A stretch of 64,000 nucleotides of DNA from Candidatus Kosakonia sp. 282A-S69. GTDB lineage: Bacteria; Pseudomonadota; Gammaproteobacteria; Enterobacterales; Enterobacteriaceae. Each line of letters starts with the position of its first letter. Position 1 is the first letter of the stretch. The stretch lies in contig NZ_JAROAU010000001.1 in assembly GCF_029433855.1 (NCBI RefSeq), positions 62,001-126,000 on the forward strand, in the 5' to 3' direction. The translations under genes were made by a program, and so were the position numbers. Shown piece after piece: positions 55,527 through 64,000 of the stretch. The notes beneath the pieces are model-generated. The model did no database searches. It saw only the letters and a list, made by a program, of their open reading frames with translations, and was not told the origin of the DNA.

Positions 55527-57071
55527 ATGTCCAGAGCCGTGAATGCCCTACAAAATTTTGGTAAGTCCCTTTTTGGCCCGGTGCTCATTTTGCCGATCGT
55601 TGGCCTGTTTATCGCCTTCGGTAATATCTTCGGCAATGGCAATCTGGCCGAATACCTCCCCTTTCTGGGCCACCCTCTCATTCAGCATAGTGGTCAGTTG
55701 ATCGCCAAATCTGCCGTCTCGGTGCTCGCTAACCTCGCGCTGGTGTTTGCCGTCGGCATTCCGGTCGGGCTGGCCTCGCGTGATAAAGGCTATGCCGCGC
55801 TGATTGGCCTGGTAACCTTTATTGTTTTTATTAATGCCATGAACGTGACGCTGCAATTGCAGGGCGCGCTGGCACCGGCCGACCAGATGAAAGCTGCAGG
55901 CCAGGGGATGGTGCTGGGCGTGCAGGTGCTGGAGATGGGCGTTTTCGCCGGGATCCTCACCGGCGCGCTGTCGGGGTATCTTTATGACCGTTACTCCCGC
56001 GTGCAGTTTTCCGGCGCAATGGCCATCTACTCCGGGCACTGCTTTGTCGCCATCATTATGCTGCCGGTCTCAATGGTGCTCGGCGTGGTGATGAGCGAGC
56101 TGTGGCCCTTCGCCCAGCACGGCATCAGTGCGCTGGCACTGGCGATTAAAGGCGCAGGGCCTTTCGGCGTGGCGGTGTACGGTTTCCTGGAGCGCATTCT
56201 GGTGCCAACCGGCCTGCATCATCTGGTCTATACGCCGTTTTTGTATACCGAACTGGGCGGCACGGCTGAGGTGTGCGGCAGCACCTATCAGGGGGCGCGC
56301 AACATCTACTTTGCCGAGATGGCCTGCCCTGGCGTCACCAAACTGAGTAGCACCGTGGTCTGGGATGCACGCGGCATAAGCAAGATGTTCGGCCTTCCCG
56401 CCGCCGCGCTGGCGATGTATGTGACGGCGAAACCGGAGCGCAAAGCCGCGGCAAAAGCGATTTTGATCCCCGCCGCGCTCACCTCGCTGCTGGTTGGCGT
56501 CACCGAGCCGATTGAGTTCTCTTTCCTCTTTATCGCCCCACTGCTGTTCGTGGTGCATGCGGTGCTGACCGGCATCGGCATGATGCTCTTCTCACTCTTC
56601 GGCGTCCATGCCATCGGCGCGAACGGCATCATCGACTTTATTCTCTACAACCTGCCGCTCGGCACCGAAAAGTCCAACTGGCCGATGTATCTGCTGGTCG
56701 GGCTGATTATGTTCGCCCTCTATTTCGTCACCTTCCGCTTCCTTATCTTGCGCTTCAACATGAAAACGCCAGGCCGCGAGGAGGAGAGCGAAGAGACGCG
56801 CCTCTACAGCAAGCAGGAGTACCAGGCGAAGGGGAATAACGATGCGGTAGGCGAGGCGATTATCAATGGCCTCGGCGGGCGCGACAACATCGAAGTGGTC
56901 GACAACTGCTACACCCGCCTGCGCGTGACGGTGAAAGATGTGGCGGCTATCAATGAGCCGCAGCTGAAGGCCACGGGCGCGAAAGGCGTGATTAAACAAG
57001 GTAATAACGTTCAGGTGGTCTACGGGCTGCATGTCAAAAAAATGCGAGAAGCTGTTGAGACGTTTCTCTGA
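55527..57071 (+). CDS. PTS alpha-glucoside transporter EIICB
   Basis: A 514-residue fused permease of the glucose/maltose PTS superfamily. The EIIC part (about 1-420, ten helices; P-I-V-G-L-F-I-A-F-G-N, G-L-H-H-L-V-Y-T-P, V-T-E-P-I-E-F) is followed by EIIB with its phospho-Cys in N-C-Y-T-R-L-R-V near residue 464. No EIIA is attached, so Crr-type EIIA-Glc is expected to supply phosphate. It matches the AglA/GlvC/MalX class. The ATG at 55527 is chosen over a GTG at 55506. The glycosidase gene starts 12 bases after it. Confidence 0.93.
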   Translation: MSRAVNALQNFGKSLFGPVLILPIVGLFIAFGNIFGNGNLAEYLPFLGHPLIQHSGQLIAKSAVSVLANLALVFAVGIPVGLASRDKGYAALIGLVTFIVFINAMNVTLQLQGALAPADQMKAAGQGMVLGVQVLEMGVFAGILTGALSGYLYDRYSRVQFSGAMAIYSGHCFVAIIMLPVSMVLGVVMSELWPFAQHGISALALAIKGAGPFGVAVYGFLERILVPTGLHHLVYTPFLYTELGGTAEVCGSTYQGARNIYFAEMACPGVTKLSSTVVWDARGISKMFGLPAAALAMYVTAKPERKAAAKAILIPAALTSLLVGVTEPIEFSFLFIAPLLFVVHAVLTGIGMMLFSLFGVHAIGANGIIDFILYNLPLGTEKSNWPMYLLVGLIMFALYFVTFRFLILRFNMKTPGREEESEETRLYSKQEYQAKGNNDAVGEAIINGLGGRDNIEVVDNCYTRLRVTVKDVAAINEPQLKATGAKGVIKQGNNVQVVYGLHVKKMREAVETFL

Positions 57072-57083
57072 AGGAGTCCAGAA

Positions 57084-58445
57084 ATGGTTAAACCCCCGTT
57101 TATCTTATCTATCGCCGGCGGCGGCAGTACCTATACGCCGGGCATCGTCAAAAGCCTGATGGTGCGCCTGGAGGATTTCCCGCTGGCGGAAATTCGCCTC
57201 TACGACATCGATGCAGAGCGGCAAAACACCATTGCGCCGGTGGTTGAGAAGGTGATCCGCGATCACAGCGAGAGCATCAGGTTTACCGTCACCAGCGATG
57301 CCGAAACCGCCTTTCGCGGCGCGCACTTTGTCTTCGCCCAGATGCGCGTCGGCCAGTACAAGATGCGCGAGCAGGATGAAAAAATCCCGCTGCGCCACGG
57401 CGTCGTCGGCCAGGAGACCTGCGGGCCCGGCGGGCTGGCCTATGGGCTGCGCACGATCCTGCCGATGGTGGAACTGATCGACCTGGTCGAACGCTACGCG
57501 GATAAAAAAGCCTGGATCGTTAACTACTCCAACCCGGCAGCGATTGTCGCGGAAGGCGTGCGCCGTCTGCGCCCGAACGCGCGGGTGCTCAATATTTGCG
57601 ATATGCCTGTGGCGGCGATGCGCAATATGGGTGCCATCCTCGGCGTCGATCGTCACCAGCTTGAGGTCGACTATTTTGGCCTCAACCACTTCGGCTGGTT
57701 TACCCAGGTGCGCGTCGATGGCGAAGATCGCCTTCCCGCGCTGCGCGAGCATGTCGCCCGCTTTGGCCTGCTGACGGAAGATGCAGCGCAGACCGATCCG
57801 CAGCATGCCGATCCCTCATGGGTGAAAACCTGGCGCAACATCAAGCCGATCATGGACCACTTCCCGGAGTATCTGCCGAACCCCTATTTGCAGTACTACC
57901 TGATGCCCAACGAGATTGTCGAGCATCAGGACCCGAACTACACCCGTGCCAATGAAGTAATGGACGGGCGTGAGAAAAAACTCTTCGCCGCGGCGGCTGA
58001 GTATAAGCAGACGGGCATTCTGCCCGATGCGTTCCACGTTGGCGTTCACGGTGCGTTTATAGTCGATGTCGCCTGCTCGTTAGCCTTCAACCTGCGCCAG
58101 CGTCACCTGGTGATTGTTGAAAATAAAGGGGCCATTGCCAACCTGCCTTACGACGCGATGGTGGAAGTGCCGGCGTACATCACCAGTAACGGGCCGGAAC
58201 CGGTGCGCATGGGCGCGGTGCCGCTGTTCCACCAGACGCTGCTGATGCAGCAGCTCGCTTCGGAGCAACTGCTGGTGGAAGCGACCATGGAGGGGAGTTA
58301 CGAGAAGGCGCTGCAGGCCTTTACCCTTAACCGCACTGTGCCGACCATGCAGCATGCAAAGGCGATCCTCGATGAGATGATTATCGCCAACCAGGATTAC
58401 TGGCCAGCGCTGCAAAAAGCCTGGGAAAACGGCAAAGCGGTCTAA
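57084..58445 (+). CDS. 6-phospho-alpha-glucosidase, glycoside hydrolase family 4
   Basis: A 453-residue NAD+- and Mn2+-dependent hydrolase of the AglB/GlvA type. The NAD-binding G-G-G-S-T-Y-T-P-G is at residues 12-20. The metal ligands C172 (I-C-D-M-P) and H202 (N-H-F-G-W) align with those of Bacillus GlvA, and the C-D-M-P signature separates alpha- from beta-acting members. It would cleave phosphorylated maltose-like or sucrose-isomer disaccharides delivered by the PTS permease. Confidence 0.94.
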   Translation: MVKPPFILSIAGGGSTYTPGIVKSLMVRLEDFPLAEIRLYDIDAERQNTIAPVVEKVIRDHSESIRFTVTSDAETAFRGAHFVFAQMRVGQYKMREQDEKIPLRHGVVGQETCGPGGLAYGLRTILPMVELIDLVERYADKKAWIVNYSNPAAIVAEGVRRLRPNARVLNICDMPVAAMRNMGAILGVDRHQLEVDYFGLNHFGWFTQVRVDGEDRLPALREHVARFGLLTEDAAQTDPQHADPSWVKTWRNIKPIMDHFPEYLPNPYLQYYLMPNEIVEHQDPNYTRANEVMDGREKKLFAAAAEYKQTGILPDAFHVGVHGAFIVDVACSLAFNLRQRHLVIVENKGAIANLPYDAMVEVPAYITSNGPEPVRMGAVPLFHQTLLMQQLASEQLLVEATMEGSYEKALQAFTLNRTVPTMQHAKAILDEMIIANQDYWPALQKAWENGKAV

Positions 58446-58540
58446 TTTTCCGAGGTGGCTCGCGACGCGAGAGATGGTAGCTTGTCGGCCAGTGAAAAAA
58501 CGTTAACAATTCAGTTAACTGTTGATGACCCGGAGGCACC

Positions 58541-59383
58541 ATGTCCACCTCTTTTTTTGTCGCGGCCGACTGGCTGATAGAGCACAGCGATGATCCTGAA
58601 ATCCAGCTGATTGATGCCAGAATGGCGCCGGTTGGCCAGGAGCATCGCGATATGAAAGCGGAGTACCGCGCCGGACACCTGCCCGGTGCGGTCTTTTTTG
58701 ATATTGAAGCCCTCTCCGATCACACCTCTCCCCTTCCCCATATGCTCTCTCGCCCCGAGACCTTTGCCGTCGCTATGCGCGAACTGGGCGTCTGCCAGGA
58801 TAAACACCTGGTGGTGTATGACGAAGGCAACCTCTTCTCGGCACCGCGCGCCTGGTGGATGCTGCGCAAGGCTGGCGTTGAGAAGGTCTCCATTCTCGCG
58901 GGGGGTCTGGCGGGCTGGCAGCGTGATGCTCTGCCGCTACAGCAGGGCGATGTCGCGCTGCCGGAGTCTGATTTCACCGCCAATTTCGATCCCTCCGTGG
59001 TGAAAAAAGTGACCGATGTGCTGCTGGCGAGCCACGAAGGCACCGCGCAGCTGGTCGATGCCCGTCCGGCGCCGCGTTTCAGTGGCGAAGTGGATGAGCC
59101 GCGCCCCGGTCTTAAGCGCGGCCATATTCCCGGCGCGCTGAATGTGCCGTGGGTTGATCTGGTGGCGGAGGGTGAACTGAAGACCACCGATGAACTGCTG
59201 CGCATTTTCCAGCGTCAGGGCGTCGATCTGCACAAGCCAATTATCGCCAGCTGCGGCTCCGGCGTGACCGCCGCAGTGGTGCTGCTGGCGCTTGAGACGC
59301 TCGGCGTTAATACAGCAACGCTCTATGACGGCTCCTGGAGTGAATGGGGCGCGCGCGACGATCTGCCTGTCGAAAGCGTGTAG
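58541..59383 (+). CDS. sseA: 3-mercaptopyruvate sulfurtransferase
   Basis: A 280-residue tandem rhodanese protein. The inactive N-terminal domain (about 10-140) is followed by a catalytic domain with the Cys of S-C-G-S-G-V-T-A near residue 237; this loop is diagnostic for mercaptopyruvate over thiosulfate. It makes pyruvate and transferable sulfur. A GGAGG site precedes the ATG, and a 95-base spacer separates it from the glucosidase gene. The stop codon abuts the next start. Confidence 0.97.
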   Translation: MSTSFFVAADWLIEHSDDPEIQLIDARMAPVGQEHRDMKAEYRAGHLPGAVFFDIEALSDHTSPLPHMLSRPETFAVAMRELGVCQDKHLVVYDEGNLFSAPRAWWMLRKAGVEKVSILAGGLAGWQRDALPLQQGDVALPESDFTANFDPSVVKKVTDVLLASHEGTAQLVDARPAPRFSGEVDEPRPGLKRGHIPGALNVPWVDLVAEGELKTTDELLRIFQRQGVDLHKPIIASCGSGVTAAVVLLALETLGVNTATLYDGSWSEWGARDDLPVESV

Positions 59384-60163
59384 ATGGATAACCGACTTGC
59401 GCCGCTGCTGACGCGCGGGGAGTCGCTCTCCCGCGCTGAATACCGCGTGCTGGCTCATCTTACGGAGCATCCGTTGCTGGTGGGCAACATTACCGTGCGC
59501 GCGCTGGCGCAGGCGACCTTTGTCTCGACGGCGACGATTATTCGTCTCTGTCAGAAGCTGGGGTTTAGCGGTTTCAGCGAGTTTATCTGGCACTGCAAGC
59601 AGCTGCTGGCAGATACGCCGCGCCTAGCGGAGCAGCAGCATGAGGGCGTCGCCGAACTGCCCGCTCTGTTCCAGCAGTTTATGGTCAATTACCAGCACAC
59701 CTTTCAGTGGGTGACCGAGGAGAAGCGGCGGCAGTTTGCCAGCCTGCTGCGCGAGCGGGAGAGCTTTTTTCTCTACGGCGCGGGGTTTTCCTATCTGTTT
59801 GCCGAGTACCTGACCAAAAAGCTGCAGGTGCTGGGCAAGACGGCGTTTATCTCCGGCCCGGGCGACAGCCGCAATATCTTTCTCAGCAACGCCGCGCGTT
59901 ATCAGGTGTTTATTGCGGTCTCGCGCAGCGGCGAGACCGAACAGGTGCTGGATAAAGCGCGGATTGCGCGCACGGTGGGGATGCGAGTGGTGGCCTTTAC
60001 CCGCGCGTCGGCCAATTCGCTGGCGGCGCTGGCGGATGTGCATTTCGCCCTTTACGACGAGGCGGTGCATTTCGCCGCCGAAGCGGCGGGGATCACCTCG
60101 TTTGAGTCCAACCTGGTGCTGCTGATGGATCTGCTGTTGCTGGAAGCAACGCAGGCCGGGTAG
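59384..60163 (+). CDS. RpiR-family regulator with SIS domain
   Basis: A 259-residue regulator with an N-terminal RpiR helix-turn-helix (about 15-75; T-F-V-S-T-A-T-I-I-R-L-C-Q-K-L-G-F-S-G-F-S) and a C-terminal SIS sugar-phosphate-binding domain (about 110-250; Y-G-A-G-F-S near 132 and A-V-S-R-S-G-E-T near 182). Regulators of this type govern phospho-sugar operons, so it is the likely controller of the upstream PTS permease and glucosidase. Its start directly follows the sseA stop with no spacer, implying coupling with sseA. Confidence 0.9.
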   Translation: MDNRLAPLLTRGESLSRAEYRVLAHLTEHPLLVGNITVRALAQATFVSTATIIRLCQKLGFSGFSEFIWHCKQLLADTPRLAEQQHEGVAELPALFQQFMVNYQHTFQWVTEEKRRQFASLLRERESFFLYGAGFSYLFAEYLTKKLQVLGKTAFISGPGDSRNIFLSNAARYQVFIAVSRSGETEQVLDKARIARTVGMRVVAFTRASANSLAALADVHFALYDEAVHFAAEAAGITSFESNLVLLMDLLLLEATQAG

Positions 60164-60176
60164 CTGTGCGGAAAAA

Positions 60177-60208
60177 TGCCTGATGGCGCTACGCTTATCA
60201 GGCCTACA
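60177..60208. repeat. REP element
   Basis: A 32-base REP-type palindrome (TGCCTGATGGCGCTACGC ... GGCCTACA) in the spacer between the rpiR-type and M48 genes, paired with the inverted copy at 60237. Confidence 0.85.
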
Positions 60209-60236
60209 TAAGCGGTACTTTGCAAACTCGCAAAAC

Positions 60237-60273
60237 CGTAGGCCGGATAAGGCGTTTATGCCGCCATCCGGCA
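60237..60273. repeat. REP element, inverted relative to the one at 60177
   Basis: A typical REP/PU sequence (CGTAGGCCGGATAAGGCG ... CCATCCGGCA). With the preceding copy it forms a small BIME and may protect converging transcripts. Confidence 0.9.
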
Positions 60274-60313
60274 ATGCACAAGGTACCGAAACGGTGAATC
60301 GCCATCGGCAACC

Positions 60314-62311
60314 TTACACCGAATGTTTCGACAACTCCCGGCGCGCCCACGCGCTTTCCGTGTACTCATTGAGTGCGACGTAAAACTCTTCAATGGACAA
60401 CTTCTCGCGCTGCTCGCCTTTCAACAAGCCGCCAGGCAGGCTCAGCACCACTTTGCGATTATCCGGCTCAAAGATGAAGTTGCGCACCAGCCGACTGACA
60501 ACCAGCTTCGGCGGCTGATACCCTTCGCGCCAGAAAAGATCGATAAACACCCAATCGTTAATGCTGCGAATGCCGATATTCTCGATTGCCTCAAGCATAA
60601 ACGGCGCACTGAGCTGATAGCTCTCAATTCCCTGCGCCGTCAAAGTAAAGAGCGGCTGGCGCACGCGGGTGTACATCGTCCAGCAGGCCAGCGCAAAGAT
60701 CAGCGAACCGCAGACGAGGCCGAACGCAATGGTATCCATCGAGCTGTTGGCCGAGGAGTTCCACACGAGGCCCAGGCTGAACACCATCACCGCTGCCGCC
60801 GCACAGAGCACCGTCAGCCCGGCGAAGATCCACAGATTTTTCTTGCGCAGAGAGACCACCAGCGTATCGGTGGCGCGGGAAGCGAGATCCTTAAGCTCAG
60901 ACTGGTAGGCTTCGTAATGGGCATCAACTTCACTGGCCATGCCGCTGGTTAATGCCACAGAGAGCGCGGTCGCATCGCGAAACAGGCTGCGCATCCAGAG
61001 ATAATCCGCTTCCTCGACCGGGCGCGACGCTTGCGCGATCAACGCCTCATCGAGCGGAACTTTTAGCTGCTCAATACGCGCACGGGTCGGCGGATGGCTG
61101 TCAGTCGGATGCGCCAGCGCCTCTTCCAGTGAGGCAGAGAGATCGAACCGGTCACCATTGCGCAGTTCAGTAAAGAGGCTATGCACCAGATCGTCGGTCG
61201 CCAGCTTGCGCTGAAAGAACTGCTCCATCGGCCCCTGGAAACGCTCATTAAGAGCGGAGAAACGTAGCAGTGACGCGGCGAGCGCCATCGATGAACTGGT
61301 GCGCGCTCCGGCGGCATCGGCCGCCAGTTCACGCACGCGGCTCCAGCCACTCACCGTTTCGTGGAACTGACGGAAAAACCACAGACCAATATGGATGGTC
61401 GGGTTCAGCGCCAGGCGCTCAAGCCAGCCGCTGCCACCGACATCACGGTAGAAGTAGTTGAGGCTGTTCTCCATCCCGGCGTAAAGCCCGGCGAAATGCA
61501 GCGTATAGAGGGTGTCATTGCCGGAGAAGTGCCCCAGCTCGTGCCCGATAACCGCGGCCACCTCCTCTCTGTTCATAAACGCCGCATAGCTGAGCGGGAA
61601 ATAGAGCGTGTTGCCGGTCAGTCGCTCACCCTTATCGATTTGCACCGGGCTTGCGGTGACATAGAACCCTTCGAATAAGCCCACCACAATGTTATCCGGA
61701 ACAATCGCCTGCCCGCGCTGCGCGAGTTCCCTGACCCAGCGCCAGAGTTCGGGGGCATCGTTTTCGCGCACGGCGGTGCCGTGCACCTCCATATCCTGCG
61801 GCTCAAACAGGGTGAAACATTTTTTCAGCAGGAACAGGCTCTTCAACACCATAAACAGCAGGGAGCCAATCACCAGCAGGATGAAGAGCACCAGCTTGAT
61901 GTTGAAGGTGGTCGCCGGCCCCAGGGTGTAGAGCCAGCAGATCTCATACAAAAACACCGCGATCAGCGCAAAACCGATGCAGGACATCACGGTGACCATG
62001 ATAAAAGGCAGCAGTTTGCGAGAGAGGTTAAAGGCGACAATCAGATGATCGGCAGAGATGCGCGCCCTGCGCACGCTGTAGAAGCAGAGCGCAACCGCAC
62101 TGCTGCTGGCGAGTAACGCGACCAGTGAGAGAAGCATGCCGGCTTTCGCCAGAAAATGGCGCAGGAGGTCAACCGCTGCGCTATGCCCGACGTAACCATA
62201 TCGCGTGACCTGGTAGAGATCGCCATCGTCAATACGAATGTTTTGCCAGCAGGCATAAACAAGCAGTAGCAGAGGCACGCCGAAGCAGTAGAGCAGGCTT
62301 TTTCTGTCCAT
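60314..62311 (-). CDS. Large membrane M48-family metalloprotease
   Basis: A 665-residue protein with a central M48 zinc-protease domain. Four hydrophobic segments (about 7-22, 58-78, 100-125, 138-165) precede it; H-E-L-G-H is near residue 255 and the third ligand Glu in R-E-L-A-A-D near 330. Two further helices (about 470-515) and a cytosolic tail follow. It is much longer than HtpX (about 290 residues) and not one of the named E. coli M48 proteins. It is probably involved in membrane protein quality control. It is an insertion between sseA and sseB relative to E. coli. Confidence 0.88.
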   Translation of the reverse strand: MDRKSLLYCFGVPLLLLVYACWQNIRIDDGDLYQVTRYGYVGHSAAVDLLRHFLAKAGMLLSLVALLASSSAVALCFYSVRRARISADHLIVAFNLSRKLLPFIMVTVMSCIGFALIAVFLYEICWLYTLGPATTFNIKLVLFILLVIGSLLFMVLKSLFLLKKCFTLFEPQDMEVHGTAVRENDAPELWRWVRELAQRGQAIVPDNIVVGLFEGFYVTASPVQIDKGERLTGNTLYFPLSYAAFMNREEVAAVIGHELGHFSGNDTLYTLHFAGLYAGMENSLNYFYRDVGGSGWLERLALNPTIHIGLWFFRQFHETVSGWSRVRELAADAAGARTSSSMALAASLLRFSALNERFQGPMEQFFQRKLATDDLVHSLFTELRNGDRFDLSASLEEALAHPTDSHPPTRARIEQLKVPLDEALIAQASRPVEEADYLWMRSLFRDATALSVALTSGMASEVDAHYEAYQSELKDLASRATDTLVVSLRKKNLWIFAGLTVLCAAAAVMVFSLGLVWNSSANSSMDTIAFGLVCGSLIFALACWTMYTRVRQPLFTLTAQGIESYQLSAPFMLEAIENIGIRSINDWVFIDLFWREGYQPPKLVVSRLVRNFIFEPDNRKVVLSLPGGLLKGEQREKLSIEEFYVALNEYTESAWARRELSKHSV

Positions 62312-62429
62312 AACATTAACCGTAAAGAAACGTAAAAGCGCACCCTAACACAGGGATGGGCTGAATACATTCCCCACGAATTTAGGGGGGCGAGGGGAAA
62401 AAGGCGGTACGGAGCGTACCGCCGGGTAC

Positions 62430-63206
62430 TCAAATAATGCGGTTGGTTTTGAAATCGCGCAGGAAGCTGCCCCAGCGGCGTTCATAAAATGGCGTGATGT
62501 GGGCCAGCATAAAGTGGCTGATACCTTTCTCGCCTTCACTGACCTGACAGATATCGATCGGCTCATCGCCCGGCAGGGTATCGGTCGCCACGCTGCCCGC
62601 AGCATGAATAATCTCTTCGATATCGCCTTCCGCTTCGATGCCGATTAACAGGTTCGCCTGCGCATCGGCCTGCTCTTTGATGGAGCAGATAAAGGCGCGT
62701 TTGACGGTTTTAATGCTTTTGAACAGCGTGGTCAGGGAGTCGACCATCTGCGCGGGCGGCTCGGCAACCTCCGAGAGCAGCAGCGCGGTGCCGCCTTCGA
62801 GCACCTCTTGCTGGCTGAGCGGGCTGCCCTCTTCACCAACCAGATGGCTGATTTCACGCGGGGTGAACTCTTTGCCAGTGGGGAGCTTAGCGTTAAGGAA
62901 CAGCGTTTCGCCAGGCGTCATTTCAAACAGCGTGCGCGCGGGCATCACCACAAAGGCCTGCTCGTCGTCGACCGCCTGCTGCAGTGCCGCAAGGGAGGTG
63001 AAAAAGGGGATCACCGACGTGCCGTCATCTTTTTCCCAGTGCTGGAGATCCAGCGCGCTCTCTTCCACCACCGCTTCGCCTTCTGCGGCATTGCCGGGCA
63101 CCCAGACGGTAGAATCGAGCAACGTGCGGAAAAAGGCCGGACGGTAAGCAGGTTCGGTCGCCGCCTGCTCAAGCAGGGTTTCTAATTCGTTTTTCGTTTT
63201 GGACAT
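62430..63206 (-). CDS. sseB: Enhanced serine sensitivity protein SseB
   Basis: A 258-residue soluble protein that matches E. coli SseB in length and in the N-terminal N-E-L-E-T-L-L-E-Q-A-A and C-terminal H-I-T-P-F-Y-E-R-R-W-G-S-F-L-R segments. Overexpression in E. coli increases serine sensitivity; the biochemical role is unknown. Confidence 0.95.
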   Translation of the reverse strand: MSKTKNELETLLEQAATEPAYRPAFFRTLLDSTVWVPGNAAEGEAVVEESALDLQHWEKDDGTSVIPFFTSLAALQQAVDDEQAFVVMPARTLFEMTPGETLFLNAKLPTGKEFTPREISHLVGEEGSPLSQQEVLEGGTALLLSEVAEPPAQMVDSLTTLFKSIKTVKRAFICSIKEQADAQANLLIGIEAEGDIEEIIHAAGSVATDTLPGDEPIDICQVSEGEKGISHFMLAHITPFYERRWGSFLRDFKTNRII

Positions 63207-63254
63207 AGGATCTCTGGTTCGTTTTTGTGCGTAATCGCGCCCGGGTTTCGCTCA

Positions 63255-63289
63255 TTGCCGGATGGCGGCGTTGCCTTATACGGCCTACG
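63255..63289. repeat. REP element A
   Basis: REP palindrome TTGCCGGATGGCGGCG ... CGGCCTACG in the sseB-pepB spacer. It is in the same orientation as element B. Confidence 0.88.
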
Positions 63290-63306
63290 GGTTCAGTGCC
63301 GCTTTC

Positions 63307-63341
63307 TTGCCGGATGGCGGAGATGCCTTATCCGGCCTACG
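63307..63341. repeat. REP element B
   Basis: REP palindrome TTGCCGGATGGCGGAG ... CCGGCCTACG, a direct copy of element A 52 bases downstream. Confidence 0.9.
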
Positions 63342-63361
63342 TTTCTCAACGTGCGACTTTT

Positions 63362-63392
63362 GTAGGCCGGATAAGCGCAGCGCCAACCGGCA
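63362..63392. repeat. REP element C, inverted
   Basis: GTAGGCCGGATAAGCGCAGC ... ACCGGCA, inverted relative to A and B. It ends just before the pepB stop codon. Confidence 0.88.
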
Positions 63393-63398
63393 CACCGG

Positions 63399-64000
63399 TT
63401 ATTCGGCGGTCAACAGATTGGCAACGGTACGTACACCCAGCCCTGTCGCGCCCGCTGCCCACTGCTCAACCGCCGATTTACGGTAGGTCGCCGAGCAGTC
63501 GATATGCAGCCAGCCCTGCTGATAGTTTTCAACAAAGTGCGACAGGAAGCCGGCGGCGGTGCTCGCCCCTGCCGGGAAAGCTGCGCTGGCGGTGTTGTTC
63601 AGCTCGGCAAAGTTGGACGGCAACTGATGACGGTGGAACTCCGCCAGCGGCAGACGCCAGAACGGCTCGTTTTCTGCCGCTGCGCTATTAAGCAGGCGGC
63701 CTGCCAGCGCGTCATCGAAGCTGAACAGCGCATGGTAATCATTGCCCAGTGCGGTTTTCGCCGCGCCGGTCAGCGTTGCGGCATCGATAATCAGCTGCGG
63801 TTTTTGCGCTGACGCGTCAATCAGCCCATCCGCCAGCACCAGGCGCCCTTCCGCGTCGGTGTTCATCACCTCAACTCTTTTGCCGTTGCGGTAGTGAATG
63901 ATGTCGCCCAGCTTGAACGCATTGCCGCTGACCATGTTGTCAGCGCAGCAGAGCCAGAGCTTAACGCGCTTGTTCAGCCCGCGGTTGATGGCAAACGCTA
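63399..64000 (-). CDS. pepB: Aminopeptidase B, N-terminus cut by window edge
   Basis: The C-terminal ~200 residues of an M17 leucyl-aminopeptidase-family enzyme. The metal-binding and catalytic segment [12 protein letters not shown] is intact, and the end [12 protein letters not shown] ... [11 protein letters not shown] matches PepB of E. coli (427 residues). It cleaves N-terminal residues, including acidic ones, from peptides. Confidence 0.96.
   Translation of the reverse strand, partial: AFAINRGLNKRVKLWLCCADNMVSGNAFKLGDIIHYRNGKRVEVMNTDAEGRLVLADGLIDASAQKPQLIIDAATLTGAAKTALGNDYHALFSFDDALAGRLLNSAAAENEPFWRLPLAEFHRHQLPSNFAELNNTASAAFPAGASTAAGFLSHFVENYQQGWLHIDCSATYRKSAVEQWAAGATGLGVRTVANLLTAE

Noticed and set aside
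63255-63392. Closely spaced repeats as a CRISPR array
   Set aside because: The repeats are classic REP palindromes of variable length and both orientations with unequal short spacers, and no cas gene is nearby.

Overview
The window is chromosomal DNA from a GC-rich member of the Enterobacteriaceae. The right half follows the Escherichia coli order guaA-guaB-xseA ... der-bamB-yfgM-hisS-ispG-rodZ-rlmN-ndk-pbpC-yfhM ... sseA ... sseB-pepB. The proteins are near identical to E. coli but several accessory insertions sit between the core genes, including a protealysin/emfourin pair and an alpha-glucoside PTS operon. A Kosakonia/Enterobacter/Klebsiella-type genome fits best; the genus is an inference. 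No rRNA, tRNA, transposase, phage gene or CRISPR array was seen.

Left accessory half (1-32.3 kb). The left edge cuts a membrane-anchored NACHT NTPase, which faces a 211-residue membrane protein. Next is a TetR repressor with three matching operators that looks set to control a Rid-family protein and a metallo-beta-lactamase-fold hydrolase. At 4.3-12.0 kb lies an AdeB-like RND efflux pump with a divergent AdeR/AdeS-like two-component system. No membrane-fusion-protein gene is present; its place is taken by a small membrane protein and an ABC-exporter membrane domain without an ATPase. Then come a TupA-like ATP-grasp protein, three consecutive GNAT acetyltransferases, a secreted protein, a citrate/tricarballylate-type MFS transporter with a ModA-like binding protein and a LysR regulator, an MscS channel and a DUF4142 protein. 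A signalling cluster at 21.4-27.4 kb holds a soluble PAS-PAS chemoreceptor behind a sigma-28 promoter, a membrane chemoreceptor, a GAF/EAL c-di-GMP phosphodiesterase and an IraP-like anti-adaptor. Orphan genes, some AT-rich, and a SUKH-domain protein fill 27.4-32.3 kb.

Core half (32.4-64 kb). guaBA starts from a promoter overlapped by a PurR box and diverges from xseA. The protealysin-emfourin operon is followed by yfgJ, der, bamB, yfgM, hisS, ispG and rodZ (cell-envelope assembly, tRNA charging, isoprenoids), then rlmN, ndk, pbpC and the bacterial alpha-2-macroglobulin gene yfhM. An alpha-glucoside PTS permease and a family-4 6-phospho-alpha-glucosidase are inserted before sseA, and an RpiR/SIS regulator abuts the sseA stop codon. 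A large membrane M48 protease, sseB and a truncated pepB, separated by two clusters of REP elements, finish the window.
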